From NCBI RefSeq assembly GCF_003984645.1, contig NZ_RWKI01000006.1, forward strand, positions 186,001-250,000: a stretch of DNA of 64,000 bases, given 5' to 3'. Below the pieces are notes generated by a model. It had not been told where the DNA came from and searched no databases. It saw only the letters and a program-made list of their open reading frames with translations. Made by a program: the position numbers and the translations under genes. Position 1 is the first letter of the stretch. Every line of letters begins with the position of its first letter. The DNA is from Variovorax sp. MHTC-1. GTDB taxonomy: Bacteria; Pseudomonadota; Gammaproteobacteria; Burkholderiales; Burkholderiaceae_C. This document shows, one piece after another, positions 41,361 through 49,975 of the stretch.

Positions 41361-43517
41361 TCAGAACTTGGCTTGCAGGCCGACGGTGATGGTGCGCGCC
41401 GTGCCCGGCGCCACCCAGAGGCGGCTGTAGGAACTGGTGTAGTAGGTGGTGTCGAACAGGTTGTCGACATCCAGCGTCGCGCGCAGGCTTGGGTTGATGC
41501 GCCAGTAGGCGACCAGCTTCGCGGTGGTGTAGCTCGGCAAATCGAAGGCGGGCGTCGCGGCAACGGCTTCGGCCTGCGTGCGGGCCTCGCCCAGCCGCTT
41601 GCCCACGTGCGTGACGCCGCCGCCGATGCCATAGCGCTGCCCGTTGGCGAACGCGTTCTCGTAGACCGCGAGCACGCTGCCATTGACACGGGGGACGTTG
41701 AGCAGGCGCCCGCCCACTTCGAACATGTTGTCCTTCGTGATCTCCACGTCGTTGAGCACCAGGCTGGCATTGAGGCGCCAGTTGGTCGTCAGCTGGCCGG
41801 CGAAGTCGAACTCGAGGCCGCGGCTGCGGATCTCGCCGGCGGCGACCTGGTAGCCGCTGTTGACCGGGTCGGCTGTCAGCACGTTGCGCTTGCGGATGTC
41901 GAACAGCGCGGCGGTCGCACCCATGCGCCGGTCCGCGCTCTCCCACTTGGTGCCGAGCTCGAGGGCGCGGCCGGTTTCCGGTTCGAAGCCCTGCGCCGCG
42001 AAGTCCGCGCCGACGTTGGGTCGGAACGAGCGGCCGGCGTTCGCATAGAAAGTCCATTGCGGCGTCGGCAGCCAGGCGAGGCCGATGCGCGGCGAGCTCG
42101 ACGACGGTTGCTGGCGGGCGGTGGTGCCGGCGATGCGGTCCTCGAGCGACTGGCGGTAGTTGTCCGCGCGCACGCCGGCGACCAGGCGCCATTCGGGCGC
42201 GAGCTTGATTGCGTCCTGCACGTAGAGCGCGGTGTTGCGCTGGTGCTCCAGCCTGTCGGTGTTGCGCCCAGGCACCGGCTGGGCCTGGCCGTAGACCGGG
42301 TTGTAGATATTGATCGCATACGGCCGTGCCGTCGTCGGATTGGCCCGCAGCATGAGCGAGTCCATGCTGAAGCGGAAGGTCTCGAGGCCGAATAGCAACT
42401 CGTGCTCGATGGCGCCGGTCTTCACGTTGCCTTGCAGCTCGGCCTGCAAGGCGATGTCGTCCGAGTCGAAGTCGCGGAAGCGCCGCTGGCGCGTGAGCGT
42501 TGCGTTGTCGGCGCGCAGGGCCGCCGCCTCGGTCGAGAACCCGTTCACCGACGTTTCGCGGTAGGACAGGCCCAGCCGACTGCGCCACGTGGGGTTCCAT
42601 TCGTGCGACAGGATGAACTGGTGGGTCTGGTTCTCCACCGTCACCTTGCCGTCGGCGGGCTCGCCCAGGAAGCGGCTGCGCGGGATCGCGCCGAGGCGGT
42701 TGTTGACTGCGACCACGCCACGGTCGAGCGGCGTGGCGTGCCGCAGGAGCTCTCCCGAGTACTCCAGCACGGTGTCGCGGCCGAGCTTCCACGTGAAAGC
42801 CGGCGCGATCACGCCGCGCTCCGCGCTCACGTGGTCGCGGAAGCTGTCGCGGTCTTCCACCGCGACGTTGAGGCGGTAGGCGAAGTTCTCGCCGATCGGC
42901 CCGGTGCTGTCGAACGCGCCGCGCTTCTGGCCGTAGCTGCCGACATAGCCTTCGACGGAATGGGCCGCCTTCCAGAGCGGCCGCTTGGACACGATGTTGA
43001 GCGTGCCGCCGGGCTCGCTGCTGCCGTAGAGCGCAGCCGCCGTCCCCTTGAGAAACTCGATGCGTTCGACACCTGCCAGATCGCGCGGGGCGTTGAAGCC
43101 CCGGTTCGAGGAGAAGCCGTTCAGCAGCGTCGCCATGCCGGTGCTCTCGTTGCCCGGCAGCCCGCGGATGGCGATGTTGTCCCAGAGGCCGCCGAAACTG
43201 TTCTGGCGCGAGACGCCGCCGACGTAGTCGAGCACGTCGTCGAGCTTGGTCGCGCCGAGGTCGTCGATGGCCTGGCGCGTGACGATGCGCACCGACTGGG
43301 GCAGCTCGCGCAGCGGCAGGTCGGTCTTGGCGCCGGCGGCTTCGTCGGCGTGATAGGCGCCGGACTCGGTGCGGCCGACCACTTCGACCGTGGACAGCTG
43401 GGCGGCCTCGGAGCCGGCTGCGGAAGACTGGGCGATCGCAGGGCCGGCGAACAGCGCTGCGGCCGCGAGGGCCAGGGGAAGGGGCGCGCTGGGCCCCGGG
43501 CGTTGAATGGAAATCAT
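41361..43517 (-). CDS. TonB-dependent siderophore receptor, first large gene of an ABC-2 operon
   Basis: A 718-aa outer-membrane receptor. A signal peptide (residues 1-30, ending GPAIAQSS) precedes the TonB-box region LSTVEVVGR, the plug with LPLRELPQSVRIVTRQAI and VERIEFLKGTAAALYGSSEP, and a barrel ending TVGLQAKF. PLRELPQSV and the overall layout place it with siderophore receptors. The ATG at 43517 lacks a clear ribosome site; longer in-frame extensions are proline/arginine-rich and unconvincing. No Fur-like box was seen in the upstream 140 bases. It is followed directly by the ABC-2 ATPase and permeases, a less common partner set than a periplasmic-binding-protein importer. Confidence 0.92.
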   Translation of the reverse strand: MISIQRPGPSAPLPLALAAAALFAGPAIAQSSAAGSEAAQLSTVEVVGRTESGAYHADEAAGAKTDLPLRELPQSVRIVTRQAIDDLGATKLDDVLDYVGGVSRQNSFGGLWDNIAIRGLPGNESTGMATLLNGFSSNRGFNAPRDLAGVERIEFLKGTAAALYGSSEPGGTLNIVSKRPLWKAAHSVEGYVGSYGQKRGAFDSTGPIGENFAYRLNVAVEDRDSFRDHVSAERGVIAPAFTWKLGRDTVLEYSGELLRHATPLDRGVVAVNNRLGAIPRSRFLGEPADGKVTVENQTHQFILSHEWNPTWRSRLGLSYRETSVNGFSTEAAALRADNATLTRQRRFRDFDSDDIALQAELQGNVKTGAIEHELLFGLETFRFSMDSLMLRANPTTARPYAINIYNPVYGQAQPVPGRNTDRLEHQRNTALYVQDAIKLAPEWRLVAGVRADNYRQSLEDRIAGTTARQQPSSSSPRIGLAWLPTPQWTFYANAGRSFRPNVGADFAAQGFEPETGRALELGTKWESADRRMGATAALFDIRKRNVLTADPVNSGYQVAAGEIRSRGLEFDFAGQLTTNWRLNASLVLNDVEITKDNMFEVGGRLLNVPRVNGSVLAVYENAFANGQRYGIGGGVTHVGKRLGEARTQAEAVAATPAFDLPSYTTAKLVAYWRINPSLRATLDVDNLFDTTYYTSSYSRLWVAPGTARTITVGLQAKF

Positions 43518-43656
43518 GAGGAGACTCGGCAAGGCAAAAAAGAGGGGCGCAGCGGCGAGCCCGGCAAGGGCCGGACACGCGCCGCCCGTGGCGCGTGACT
43601 TCACGCCGGGCGGCGGGACTGCTGAGCGAGCGAAGGCGCCGCCGCAGCGGCGGGCT

Positions 43657-44016
43657 TCAGGAGACGGCGTGAGGCGGGTCGCGCGAGGCGAAGGGCCAAC
43701 GGCCGGGGCTGGGGACGAAGGTCCCCGGTGCATGCGGCCGCGGAAGGCCGGCTTGCGCGGCCAATGCATGCACGGCCGGCAACGATGCGGGCGCGATGCC
43801 CAGATGCGCAAAGGCGAGACACCACGCGCACGCGCCGTGAGCCTCGCTGCCATGCTCCGAGGCATCGGCGTCTTCGTCCGCCAGCGGGGCCGACAGTGCC
43901 GTCACCGCAGCCGCGGGCTCCTGCAGATGCCCTGCTTCGTGCGCAGGCATGCCGACGACCGTGTTGAAGAACACGGCCAGCAACAGAAGTCGGATCAGTA
44001 GGCGGCGCAGAAGCAT
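43657..44016 (-). CDS. Small exported protein, DUF2946-like
   Basis: A 119-aa protein with an N-terminal hydrophobic signal (MLLRRLLIRLLLLAVFFNTV) and the DUF2946-type features PAHEAGHLQEP and CAWCLAFAHLG, a CxxC-like cysteine pair next to histidine. Such proteins are found next to copper or iron TonB receptors and may bind metal in the periplasm, but no function has been shown. It is 139 bases upstream of the TonB receptor on the same strand and may head that operon. A TATGAT -10-like hexamer lies on the minus strand at 44035-44040, without a clear -35. Confidence 0.75.
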   Translation of the reverse strand: MLLRRLLIRLLLLAVFFNTVVGMPAHEAGHLQEPAAAVTALSAPLADEDADASEHGSEAHGACAWCLAFAHLGIAPASLPAVHALAAQAGLPRPHAPGTFVPSPGRWPFASRDPPHAVS

Positions 44017-44079
44017 GGCAGGCTTGGGGCCGGAATCATACTGTCCGGATCGCGTGCCGTTGCGGGCAGCGCGGGCGCT

Positions 44080-45015
44080 TCAATACCCCCGCGCGCGATC
44101 GACCAGCCCGATCATCGGTTCGCCGGCCTCGAAGCGGCGCAGGTTGTCCAGCACCGCTTCTGCCGCACTCAGCGGCTGCGTCATGCTCGCGATGTGCGGC
44201 GTGAGCTGGATGTTCGGATGACGCCAGAAGGCATGCTGCTGCGGCAGCGGCTCGGGGTCGGTCACGTCGAGCACGGCATCGCCGATCTGGCCGCCTTCGA
44301 GCGCGGTCAGCAGATCGGCCTCGACCAGCTGCGGGCCGCGGCCGACATGCACCAGGCTCGCGCCTTCGGGCAGCATCGAGAACAGCCGTGCATCGAGAAA
44401 GCCGCGCGTGGAATCGGTGAGCGGCAGCAGGCACACGAGGATCTCGGTACGCGCGAGGAAGGACTGCAGCTCGTCCGCGCCCGCATGGCATTGCACGCCG
44501 TCGACTGCGTGCCGCGAGCGGCTCCATCCCGCGCAATCGAAGCCCAGGCCGACGAGTTGCGCCAGCACGGCCTGGCCGAGCGAGCCGAGCCCGAGCACAC
44601 CGATGCGCCGCTCGCCCGCGGGCCGCACCGGCAGCGGGCGCCACTGGCCCTGCTGCTGCTGGCGACGGTAGCGCGGCATGTCGCGATGCAGGCCGAGCAC
44701 GGCATGCGTCACGTACTCCACCATGCCGCGCACGATGCCGGGCTCCACCATGCGCACCACGGGCAATGCAGGCGGCAACGCCTCGAAGTCGAACTGGTCC
44801 ACGCCTGCGCCGGAGGAGAACAGCAGCTCGAGATTCGGAAAGCGCTCGGCCAGATCCTCCGGCGGATCCCAGGCCGCAATAAATCGCACCTGCGCGGCAT
44901 CGCCGATGTCGGGCCAGATGCGGAAGTCGATCTCGGGCGCGCGGCGCCGGAACACCTCGGCCCATTGGCGGCCGCGCACCGGGTCGGACTTGTAGAGGAA
45001 GGTGGTCGCGCCCAT
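44080..45015 (-). CDS. D-2-hydroxyacid dehydrogenase, GhrA-like (copy 2)
   Basis: A 311-aa paralogue of the enzyme at 30768: coenzyme motif GVLGLGSLGQAVLAQL, arginine in LVHVGRGPQLVE, DVTDPEPLPQQ and catalytic histidine in QLTPHIASMTQ. Shared stretches with copy 1 include LFSSGAG, VRMVEPGI, GMVEYVT, CLLPLTD and VTDPEPLP. It probably reduces glyoxylate, hydroxypyruvate or a 2-oxo acid. It starts four bases after the stop of the GNAT gene, so both are one operon. The C-terminal GLVDRARGY is also conserved with copy 1 (VVDRKRGY). Confidence 0.93.
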   Translation of the reverse strand: MGATTFLYKSDPVRGRQWAEVFRRRAPEIDFRIWPDIGDAAQVRFIAAWDPPEDLAERFPNLELLFSSGAGVDQFDFEALPPALPVVRMVEPGIVRGMVEYVTHAVLGLHRDMPRYRRQQQQGQWRPLPVRPAGERRIGVLGLGSLGQAVLAQLVGLGFDCAGWSRSRHAVDGVQCHAGADELQSFLARTEILVCLLPLTDSTRGFLDARLFSMLPEGASLVHVGRGPQLVEADLLTALEGGQIGDAVLDVTDPEPLPQQHAFWRHPNIQLTPHIASMTQPLSAAEAVLDNLRRFEAGEPMIGLVDRARGY

Positions 45016-45019
45016 GCCG

Positions 45020-45898
45020 TCAACCGAGGGCCTGGGTCACGATCGCGAACAGCGCCGGCCCGCCCGGCGGCACGGCAAGCGGCGCGCCGCGCACCATCGT
45101 CGTCGGCGCGTCCACGCGCAAGAGGCCGATGCTCTCCAGCCATTCGGCCAGCCCGCTCGCGAAGTCGATGTCGATGCGCGTGAAATGGCCGGCGTTCAAT
45201 CCGGAGAGATGCGCGATCAGCGCCTTCGCGCCTTCGACGTCCGGCGCGACCACGGGGCCGATCGCATGCCCGCGCCCGAAGCGGCGCAGCATCGCGAAGC
45301 CGCGCGGCTCGTTGTCATGGTCGAGCACCACGCAGGCGTCGGCGCTGGCCAGCAGATCATCGATCAGCGCCCCGCGCGGCATGCCGCGCGCCGCCGCATC
45401 GAGGGCCTGCAGCGCCGGCGCCTCGTGCTGGCCGGCCGGCCGCAGCCGCCAGCCGGACGGCAGCGCGATCAGCGGCGCCGGCTGCGCCGTGCCCTGGTGC
45501 TGGCGCAGCTCGCCGGTACGCACGAAGCCCAGCCGTTCGTACAGGCCGCGCCCGTCGGCGGTCGCATGCAGCAGCACCGTGTGCGCGTCCAGGCCTTCGA
45601 GCAGCGCGCTCATGAGCCGGTGGCCGAGGCGGCGACCCTGGCAGGCCGGCGCCACGATCACCAGGCCGATGGTGGCGTGACGCTCGCCCCAGCGCCAGCG
45701 CAGCGCGGTGGCGACGAGCTCGCCGTCGCGCTCGGCGACGATACCCTCGGCATGCGCGAACACCTGCTCCCAGTCGGCGGGGCGGTGCGGCCAGCGCAGC
45801 TCGGCCGTCAGCGCATGAGCGAGCGGCAGGTCCGCGGCGGTCATCGGTCGCAGCACCACGCCGTCGAGAGCAGGTGCATTCGGTGTCTGAGCAGGCAT
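45020..45898 (-). CDS. GNAT-family N-acetyltransferase
   Basis: A 292-aa protein with an N-terminal GNAT domain (about residues 15-140) whose acetyl-CoA loop reads VIVAPACQGRRLGHRLM and which contains ADGRGLYERLGFVRTGELRQ. A C-terminal second GNAT-like half (Acetyltransf_18 type; DNEPRGFAMLRRFGRGHAIG and a tail ending ALFAIVTQALG) follows. This two-domain build is common in GNATs of unknown substrate. It is transcribed with the GhrA-like gene and is divergent from the aldehyde dehydrogenase at 46137. No ribosome site is obvious at the chosen ATG. Confidence 0.88.
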   Translation of the reverse strand: MPAQTPNAPALDGVVLRPMTAADLPLAHALTAELRWPHRPADWEQVFAHAEGIVAERDGELVATALRWRWGERHATIGLVIVAPACQGRRLGHRLMSALLEGLDAHTVLLHATADGRGLYERLGFVRTGELRQHQGTAQPAPLIALPSGWRLRPAGQHEAPALQALDAAARGMPRGALIDDLLASADACVVLDHDNEPRGFAMLRRFGRGHAIGPVVAPDVEGAKALIAHLSGLNAGHFTRIDIDFASGLAEWLESIGLLRVDAPTTMVRGAPLAVPPGGPALFAIVTQALG

Positions 45899-46136
45899 CG
45901 GGAAGGTCTTTGTGCAGCGAAAAGGCAGGTCATCTTGGACGACATCCGCGCCTTTCGCCAGACCCAATTCGCGCTTCGCCGCAACTTGCAAGCTTCGCCT
46001 GTCCAGGCCCCGGGTTTCGCAATTCGATGCGGCAGCGCGCGCGCTTACGCACACAAATGCCGCGCCAACCTGCCTAGCATCGAGCGCCGTTTCGCGAGCT
46101 CCCGTTTCGGCGACAGATTTCCATCGAAAGTCCATC

Positions 46137-47612
46137 ATGCAAGTCTTCGACCCGCGACAGATCCACGTGCCCTCGGGCCACTTCATCGGCGGACGCCTCG
46201 TCCCCGATGCCGGCCGCATGGTCGTGCAGCGGCCCTCCGACGGCCAAGTGCATGCCGAGCTTCCGCTGGCCGATGCAGACACGGTCGACGCTGCCGTGCG
46301 CGATGCCTGGAGCGCCTGGCGCGCGAGCGACTGGGCGCGCCGCGCGCCGCGCGAACGCGCGCGGGTGCTGCGCCGCTGGGCCGACCTGATCGAGGCCGAC
46401 GCGGCGCGGCTCGGCCCGCTGGAAGCCGTGTGCTCCACGCGCCCGGTGCGCGACGCGATCGCCTGGGACGTTCCGTTCACGGCCGAAGGCCTGCGCTTCT
46501 TCGCCGAGTACGCGGACAAGCTCGGCGGCGAGGTCGCGGCCACGCGCCACGACCATCTGGGCATGGTGGTGGCCGAGCCCTACGGCGTGGTCGGCGCGAT
46601 CACGCCGTGGAACTTCCCGCTCGTCATGATGTCGTGGAAGGTCGGCGCCGCGCTGGCTGCCGGCAACGCGGTGGTACTCAAGCCCTCCGAACTGACGCCC
46701 TTCTCCGCGCTCAGGCTGGCCGAGCTGGCCGTCGAGGCCGGGGTGCCGCCCGGCTTCTTCAACGTCGTGCAGGGCGATGGCCGCACCACGGGCGATGCGC
46801 TCTCGCGGCACCCGCTGATCTCGAAGATGACCTTCACCGGCTCCACCCGCACGGGCGCCGCCATCATGGCGGCCTGCGCCCTGACGGGCCCCAAGCCGGT
46901 GACGCTGGAGCTGGGCGGCAAGAGCCCGCAGCTGGTGTTCGACGATGCGCCCGACGTGGAGCGCCTGGCCGGCATGGTCGCCGGCGCCATCACCGGCAAC
47001 GCGGGGCAGGTGTGCGTGGCCGGTTCGCGGCTGATCGTGCAGCGGGGCATCGCCGATGCGCTGGTCGAGCGCATCGCCGCGCGCTTCGAAGCGCTGCGCC
47101 CCGGCCCGACCTGGGACGACGCGGCCACGCTGCCGCCGATCATCTCGGCGCTGCAGGCCGGGCGCATCCAGGAGATCGTCGATCGCTCGCGCGAGGCCGG
47201 CGGCGGCATGCGCTGCGGCGGTGGCCTGTTCGAAGGCGGCGCCGGCGGCGCCTACTTCCGGCCCACGCTGATCGAGGGCGTGGACGCGGCCAACCCGGCG
47301 GTGCAGGAAGAGATCTTCGGACCGGTGCTCACGGTGCAGACCTTCGCCGACGAGGAGGAAGGCCTGGCGCTGGCCGCCCACGAACACTACGGCCTGGCCT
47401 CCGGGGTGCACACCGCCGACATCGGCCGGGCCCTGCGCGCGATGCGCGGCATCTCCGCCGGCACCGTCTGGATCAACCGCTACGGGCGCAGCGCCGACTT
47501 CGTCATCCCGACCGGCGGCTACCACCAGTCGGGCATCGGCAAGGACCTGGGCCGCCAGGCGGTCGAGGCCAACCTGCGCTTCAAAAGCGTGCTTATCGAC
47601 TTCTCAGTATGA
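46137..47612 (+). CDS. Aldehyde dehydrogenase
   Basis: A 491-aa aldehyde dehydrogenase with N159 (ITPWNFP), K182 (VVLKPSEL), E258 (LELGGKSP) and catalytic C293 (NAGQVCVAGSR). AGQVC in place of GQxC is seen in gamma-aminobutyraldehyde and PuuC-like enzymes. Its neighbours (HAD hydrolase and FAD-dependent oxidase of the gamma-glutamylputrescine oxidase type) suggest it oxidises an aminoaldehyde. The start at 46137 gives the normal length. The stop codon is the TGA at the beginning of intergenic repeat copy 1. It is divergent from the GNAT/GhrA pair across 238 bases. Confidence 0.92.
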   Translation: MQVFDPRQIHVPSGHFIGGRLVPDAGRMVVQRPSDGQVHAELPLADADTVDAAVRDAWSAWRASDWARRAPRERARVLRRWADLIEADAARLGPLEAVCSTRPVRDAIAWDVPFTAEGLRFFAEYADKLGGEVAATRHDHLGMVVAEPYGVVGAITPWNFPLVMMSWKVGAALAAGNAVVLKPSELTPFSALRLAELAVEAGVPPGFFNVVQGDGRTTGDALSRHPLISKMTFTGSTRTGAAIMAACALTGPKPVTLELGGKSPQLVFDDAPDVERLAGMVAGAITGNAGQVCVAGSRLIVQRGIADALVERIAARFEALRPGPTWDDAATLPPIISALQAGRIQEIVDRSREAGGGMRCGGGLFEGGAGGAYFRPTLIEGVDAANPAVQEEIFGPVLTVQTFADEEEGLALAAHEHYGLASGVHTADIGRALRAMRGISAGTVWINRYGRSADFVIPTGGYHQSGIGKDLGRQAVEANLRFKSVLIDFSV

Positions 47613-47702
47613 AGCTCTCCCCCAGGCTTGCCCACTTCGCGTGGCCGCCAACCCCTCGCCGGAGGCAACACCAGCGGACCGGCAAAGCCGGTTCCGCGGT
47701 GC
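47609..47702 (+). repeat. Intergenic repeat family, copy 1
   Basis: The unit runs from (A)TGAAGCTCTCCCCCAGGC through CACTTCG and GGCAACACCAGCGG to CCGGCAAAGCCGGTTCCGCG. Its TGA is the stop codon of the aldehyde dehydrogenase. The CCGGC-AAA-GCCGG part forms a small hairpin. Copies 2 and 3 lie at 51596 and 53629 in the same orientation. A reading frame of about 43 codons starts at its ATG, but the frame is not conserved between copies. Confidence 0.85.
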
Positions 47703-47915
47703 TCCTGAATCAGTCCGTTCGTGCGTGCATCTGGCCATGAAGGTGCATCGCTGCACGCATAGAGGGCGCATGGCATGGCATGCCGCCGCACCCCCTCGAA
47801 ACCGCAGCTTTCGTGCGCCAGGCACCCCATTTCCCTACATCCCCAGCGCTTGTGCGTGCTGCAATCGCTTCGTAATGAACTTGTCGCATTTGCCACCTAA
47901 GGACCCGAGACCATC
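47703..47915. other. Rest of the 303-base gap before the HAD gene
   Basis: The gap between aldehyde dehydrogenase and HAD genes holds repeat copy 1 and then this 213-base stretch. It contains an inverted repeat GCGTGCA (47723-47729)/TGCACGC (47752-47758) and a weak promoter-like pair TTGTGC (47850-47855) and TAATGA (47873-47878) at 17-base spacing. No gene or RNA is recognised. Confidence 0.4.
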
Positions 47916-48581
47916 ATGACCTTCCGTCCCAAGTACATCACCTTCGACTGCTACGGCACCCTCACGCGCTTTCGCATGGGCGACATGGCGCGCGACATGT
48001 TCGCCGACCGCATCCCGGCCGAGCGCATGGAGCAGTTCATCGCCGACTTCACCGCCTACCGCTTCGACGAGGTGCTGGGCGACTGGCAGCCTTACGAGGT
48101 GGTGCTGAAGAACGCGCTGCGGCGCCTGTGTCGTAAGTGGAAGATCCAGTACCTCGACCAAGAGGCGCAGAAGTACTACGACGCGGTGCCCACCTGGGGT
48201 CCGCACGAGGACGTGCCCGCCGGCCTGGCCAAGATCGCGAAGGAGATCCCGCTGGTGATCCTGTCGAACGCGTCGGACAACCAGATCCAGAAGAACGTGG
48301 CGATGCTCGGCGCGCCTTTCCACCGCGTCTACACCGCGCAGCAGGCCCAGGCCTACAAGCCGCGGCTGCAGGCCTTCGAGTACATGCTCGACTCGCTGGA
48401 CTGCAACCCCGAGGACGTGCTGCACGTGTCCTCCAGCCTGCGCTACGACCTGATGTCGGCGGACGACCTGGGCATCGTCAACAAGGTGTTCGTCAACCGC
48501 GGCCACGGCCCGGGCAACCCGGCCTACCGCTACGTCGAGATCAAGGACATCGGCGGCCTGCCGGGCGTCGTCGGCCTCTGA
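47916..48581 (+). CDS. HAD hydrolase, haloacid dehalogenase type II-like (copy 3)
   Basis: A 221-aa HAD protein with nucleophile D11 in TFDCYGTLTRFR, motif II VILSNASDNQ, lysine in AYKPRLQAFEYM and HVSSSLRYDLMSADDLG. Asn of the dehalogenase SSNxxD motif is replaced by serine, as in copy 2 (31861), to which it is clearly paralogous. It is followed 33 bases later by the FAD oxidase gene. The recurring pairing of this HAD type with amine-oxidising flavoproteins suggests a role in the same pathway, perhaps dephosphorylation or repair of a by-product; dehalogenation is not supported by the active site. Confidence 0.9.
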   Translation: MTFRPKYITFDCYGTLTRFRMGDMARDMFADRIPAERMEQFIADFTAYRFDEVLGDWQPYEVVLKNALRRLCRKWKIQYLDQEAQKYYDAVPTWGPHEDVPAGLAKIAKEIPLVILSNASDNQIQKNVAMLGAPFHRVYTAQQAQAYKPRLQAFEYMLDSLDCNPEDVLHVSSSLRYDLMSADDLGIVNKVFVNRGHGPGNPAYRYVEIKDIGGLPGVVGL

Positions 48582-48614
48582 TTTCCCTCTGATTTCCTCC
48601 ACCTGCCGCACGCC

Positions 48615-49907
48615 ATGAAGCTCGACTCCTACTGGACCGATTCGGCGCCCGCCTTCGTCCCGCGCTCGTGCGAGCTGCCGGCGCAGGTCGATGTCGCGAT
48701 CGTGGGCGGCGGCTTCACGGGCCTGTCGGCGGCGCTGGCGCTGGCGAAGCGCGGCGCCAAGGTGGTGGTGCTGGAGGCCGGCGAGCGCGTGGCGGCCGAG
48801 GCCTCTGGGCGCAACGGCGGCCATGTCAACAACGGGCTGGCGGTGGACTATGCCGAGGTGGCCGCGAAGTTCGGTGTCGAACGCGCCCGCGCCTGGTACC
48901 GCGCTTATGACGACGCGGTGGACACGGTGGAGCGGCTGGTGCGCGAGGAAGCGATCGCCTGCGACTTCCTGCGCCACGGCAAGCTCAAGCTCGCCACGCG
49001 GACGAACCAGATGGCTGCACTGGAGCGCAGCGCCGAACGGCTGATCGGCGACGGCGTCGACACCGATGTCGAGATCCTCGACGCGGGGCGCGTGCGCGCC
49101 GAAGTGCAGAGCGAGCAGTTCCATGGCGGCTTGCTCTACAAGCGCAGCGGCCAGATGCACATGGGCCGCTTCGCGCACGGCCTGGCCGCAGCCGCACAGC
49201 GCAACGGCGCACAGATCCACACTGCAACCGGCGTGCAGCGCCTCGAGCGCCTCGGCCACGGCCATGCACACAAGCTGCACACCGGGCGCGGCACCGTCAG
49301 CGCGCAGCAGGTGCTGCTGGCCACCGGCGCCACGCGCCACGGCGGCTATGGCAGCTTCGGCTGGCTGCGCCGCCGCATCGTGCCGATCGGCAGCTTCATC
49401 GTGGTCACCGAGCCGCTGGGCGCCGAGCGTGCGCAGGCGCTGCTCGCGGCCCGGCGAACCTACGTGACGGTGGCGAACATCCACCATTACTTCCGGCTCA
49501 CCGCCGACCACCGGCTGGTCTTCGGCGGACGTGCGCGCTTCGCGATCTCCAGCCCGCAATCGGATGCCGCGAGCGGCGAAATCCTGCGCGCGGGCCTGGC
49601 TCGCACTTTCCCCCAACTGGCCTCCGTGCGGCTGGACTACTGCTGGGGCGGGCTGGTCGACATCACGCAGGACCGCTTGCCGCATGCCGGCGAGCGCGAC
49701 GGCCTCTATTACGCGATGGGCTACAGCGGCCACGGCACGCAGATGTCGGTCCACATGGGCGAGCGCATGGCCGCCGTGATGGACGGCGACGCGAACGCCA
49801 ACCCCTGGCGCGACCACGACTGGCCCGCCATCCCTGGTCACTTCGGCCCGCCGTGGTTCCTGCCGGCGGTGGGCCTCTACTACAGGCTCAAGGACCGGAT
49901 GGCCTGA
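48615..49907 (+). CDS. FAD-dependent amine oxidoreductase (gamma-glutamylputrescine oxidase/OrdL-like)
   Basis: A 430-aa DAO-family flavoprotein. The N-terminal SYWTDSAP and the FAD motif VAIVGGGFTGLSAALALAKRG, then AAEASGRNGGHVNNGL, are the pattern of PuuB/OrdL enzymes. GGLVDITQDRLPHAG and MGYSGHGTQMSVHMGERMA form the distal FAD site. These enzymes oxidise a primary or secondary amine to aldehyde plus ammonia and hydrogen peroxide. With aldehyde dehydrogenases on both sides (46137 and 56484) and an oligopeptide-type importer directly downstream, it probably acts on an imported amine or gamma-glutamylated amine. Confidence 0.92.
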   Translation: MKLDSYWTDSAPAFVPRSCELPAQVDVAIVGGGFTGLSAALALAKRGAKVVVLEAGERVAAEASGRNGGHVNNGLAVDYAEVAAKFGVERARAWYRAYDDAVDTVERLVREEAIACDFLRHGKLKLATRTNQMAALERSAERLIGDGVDTDVEILDAGRVRAEVQSEQFHGGLLYKRSGQMHMGRFAHGLAAAAQRNGAQIHTATGVQRLERLGHGHAHKLHTGRGTVSAQQVLLATGATRHGGYGSFGWLRRRIVPIGSFIVVTEPLGAERAQALLAARRTYVTVANIHHYFRLTADHRLVFGGRARFAISSPQSDAASGEILRAGLARTFPQLASVRLDYCWGGLVDITQDRLPHAGERDGLYYAMGYSGHGTQMSVHMGERMAAVMDGDANANPWRDHDWPAIPGHFGPPWFLPAVGLYYRLKDRMA

Positions 49908-49975
49908 CGCCCCGCGAGCCCCTGCGTTTTTTGTCCCGTTTTCTTCAACCACAAGCTTCACCAGGAGCACCCACC

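Noticed and set aside
47850..47878. Promoter for the HAD/oxidase operon (TTGTGC-17-TAATGA)
   Set aside because: It has only three and two matches to consensus hexamers, too weak to report as a promoter; noted in the gap entry only.
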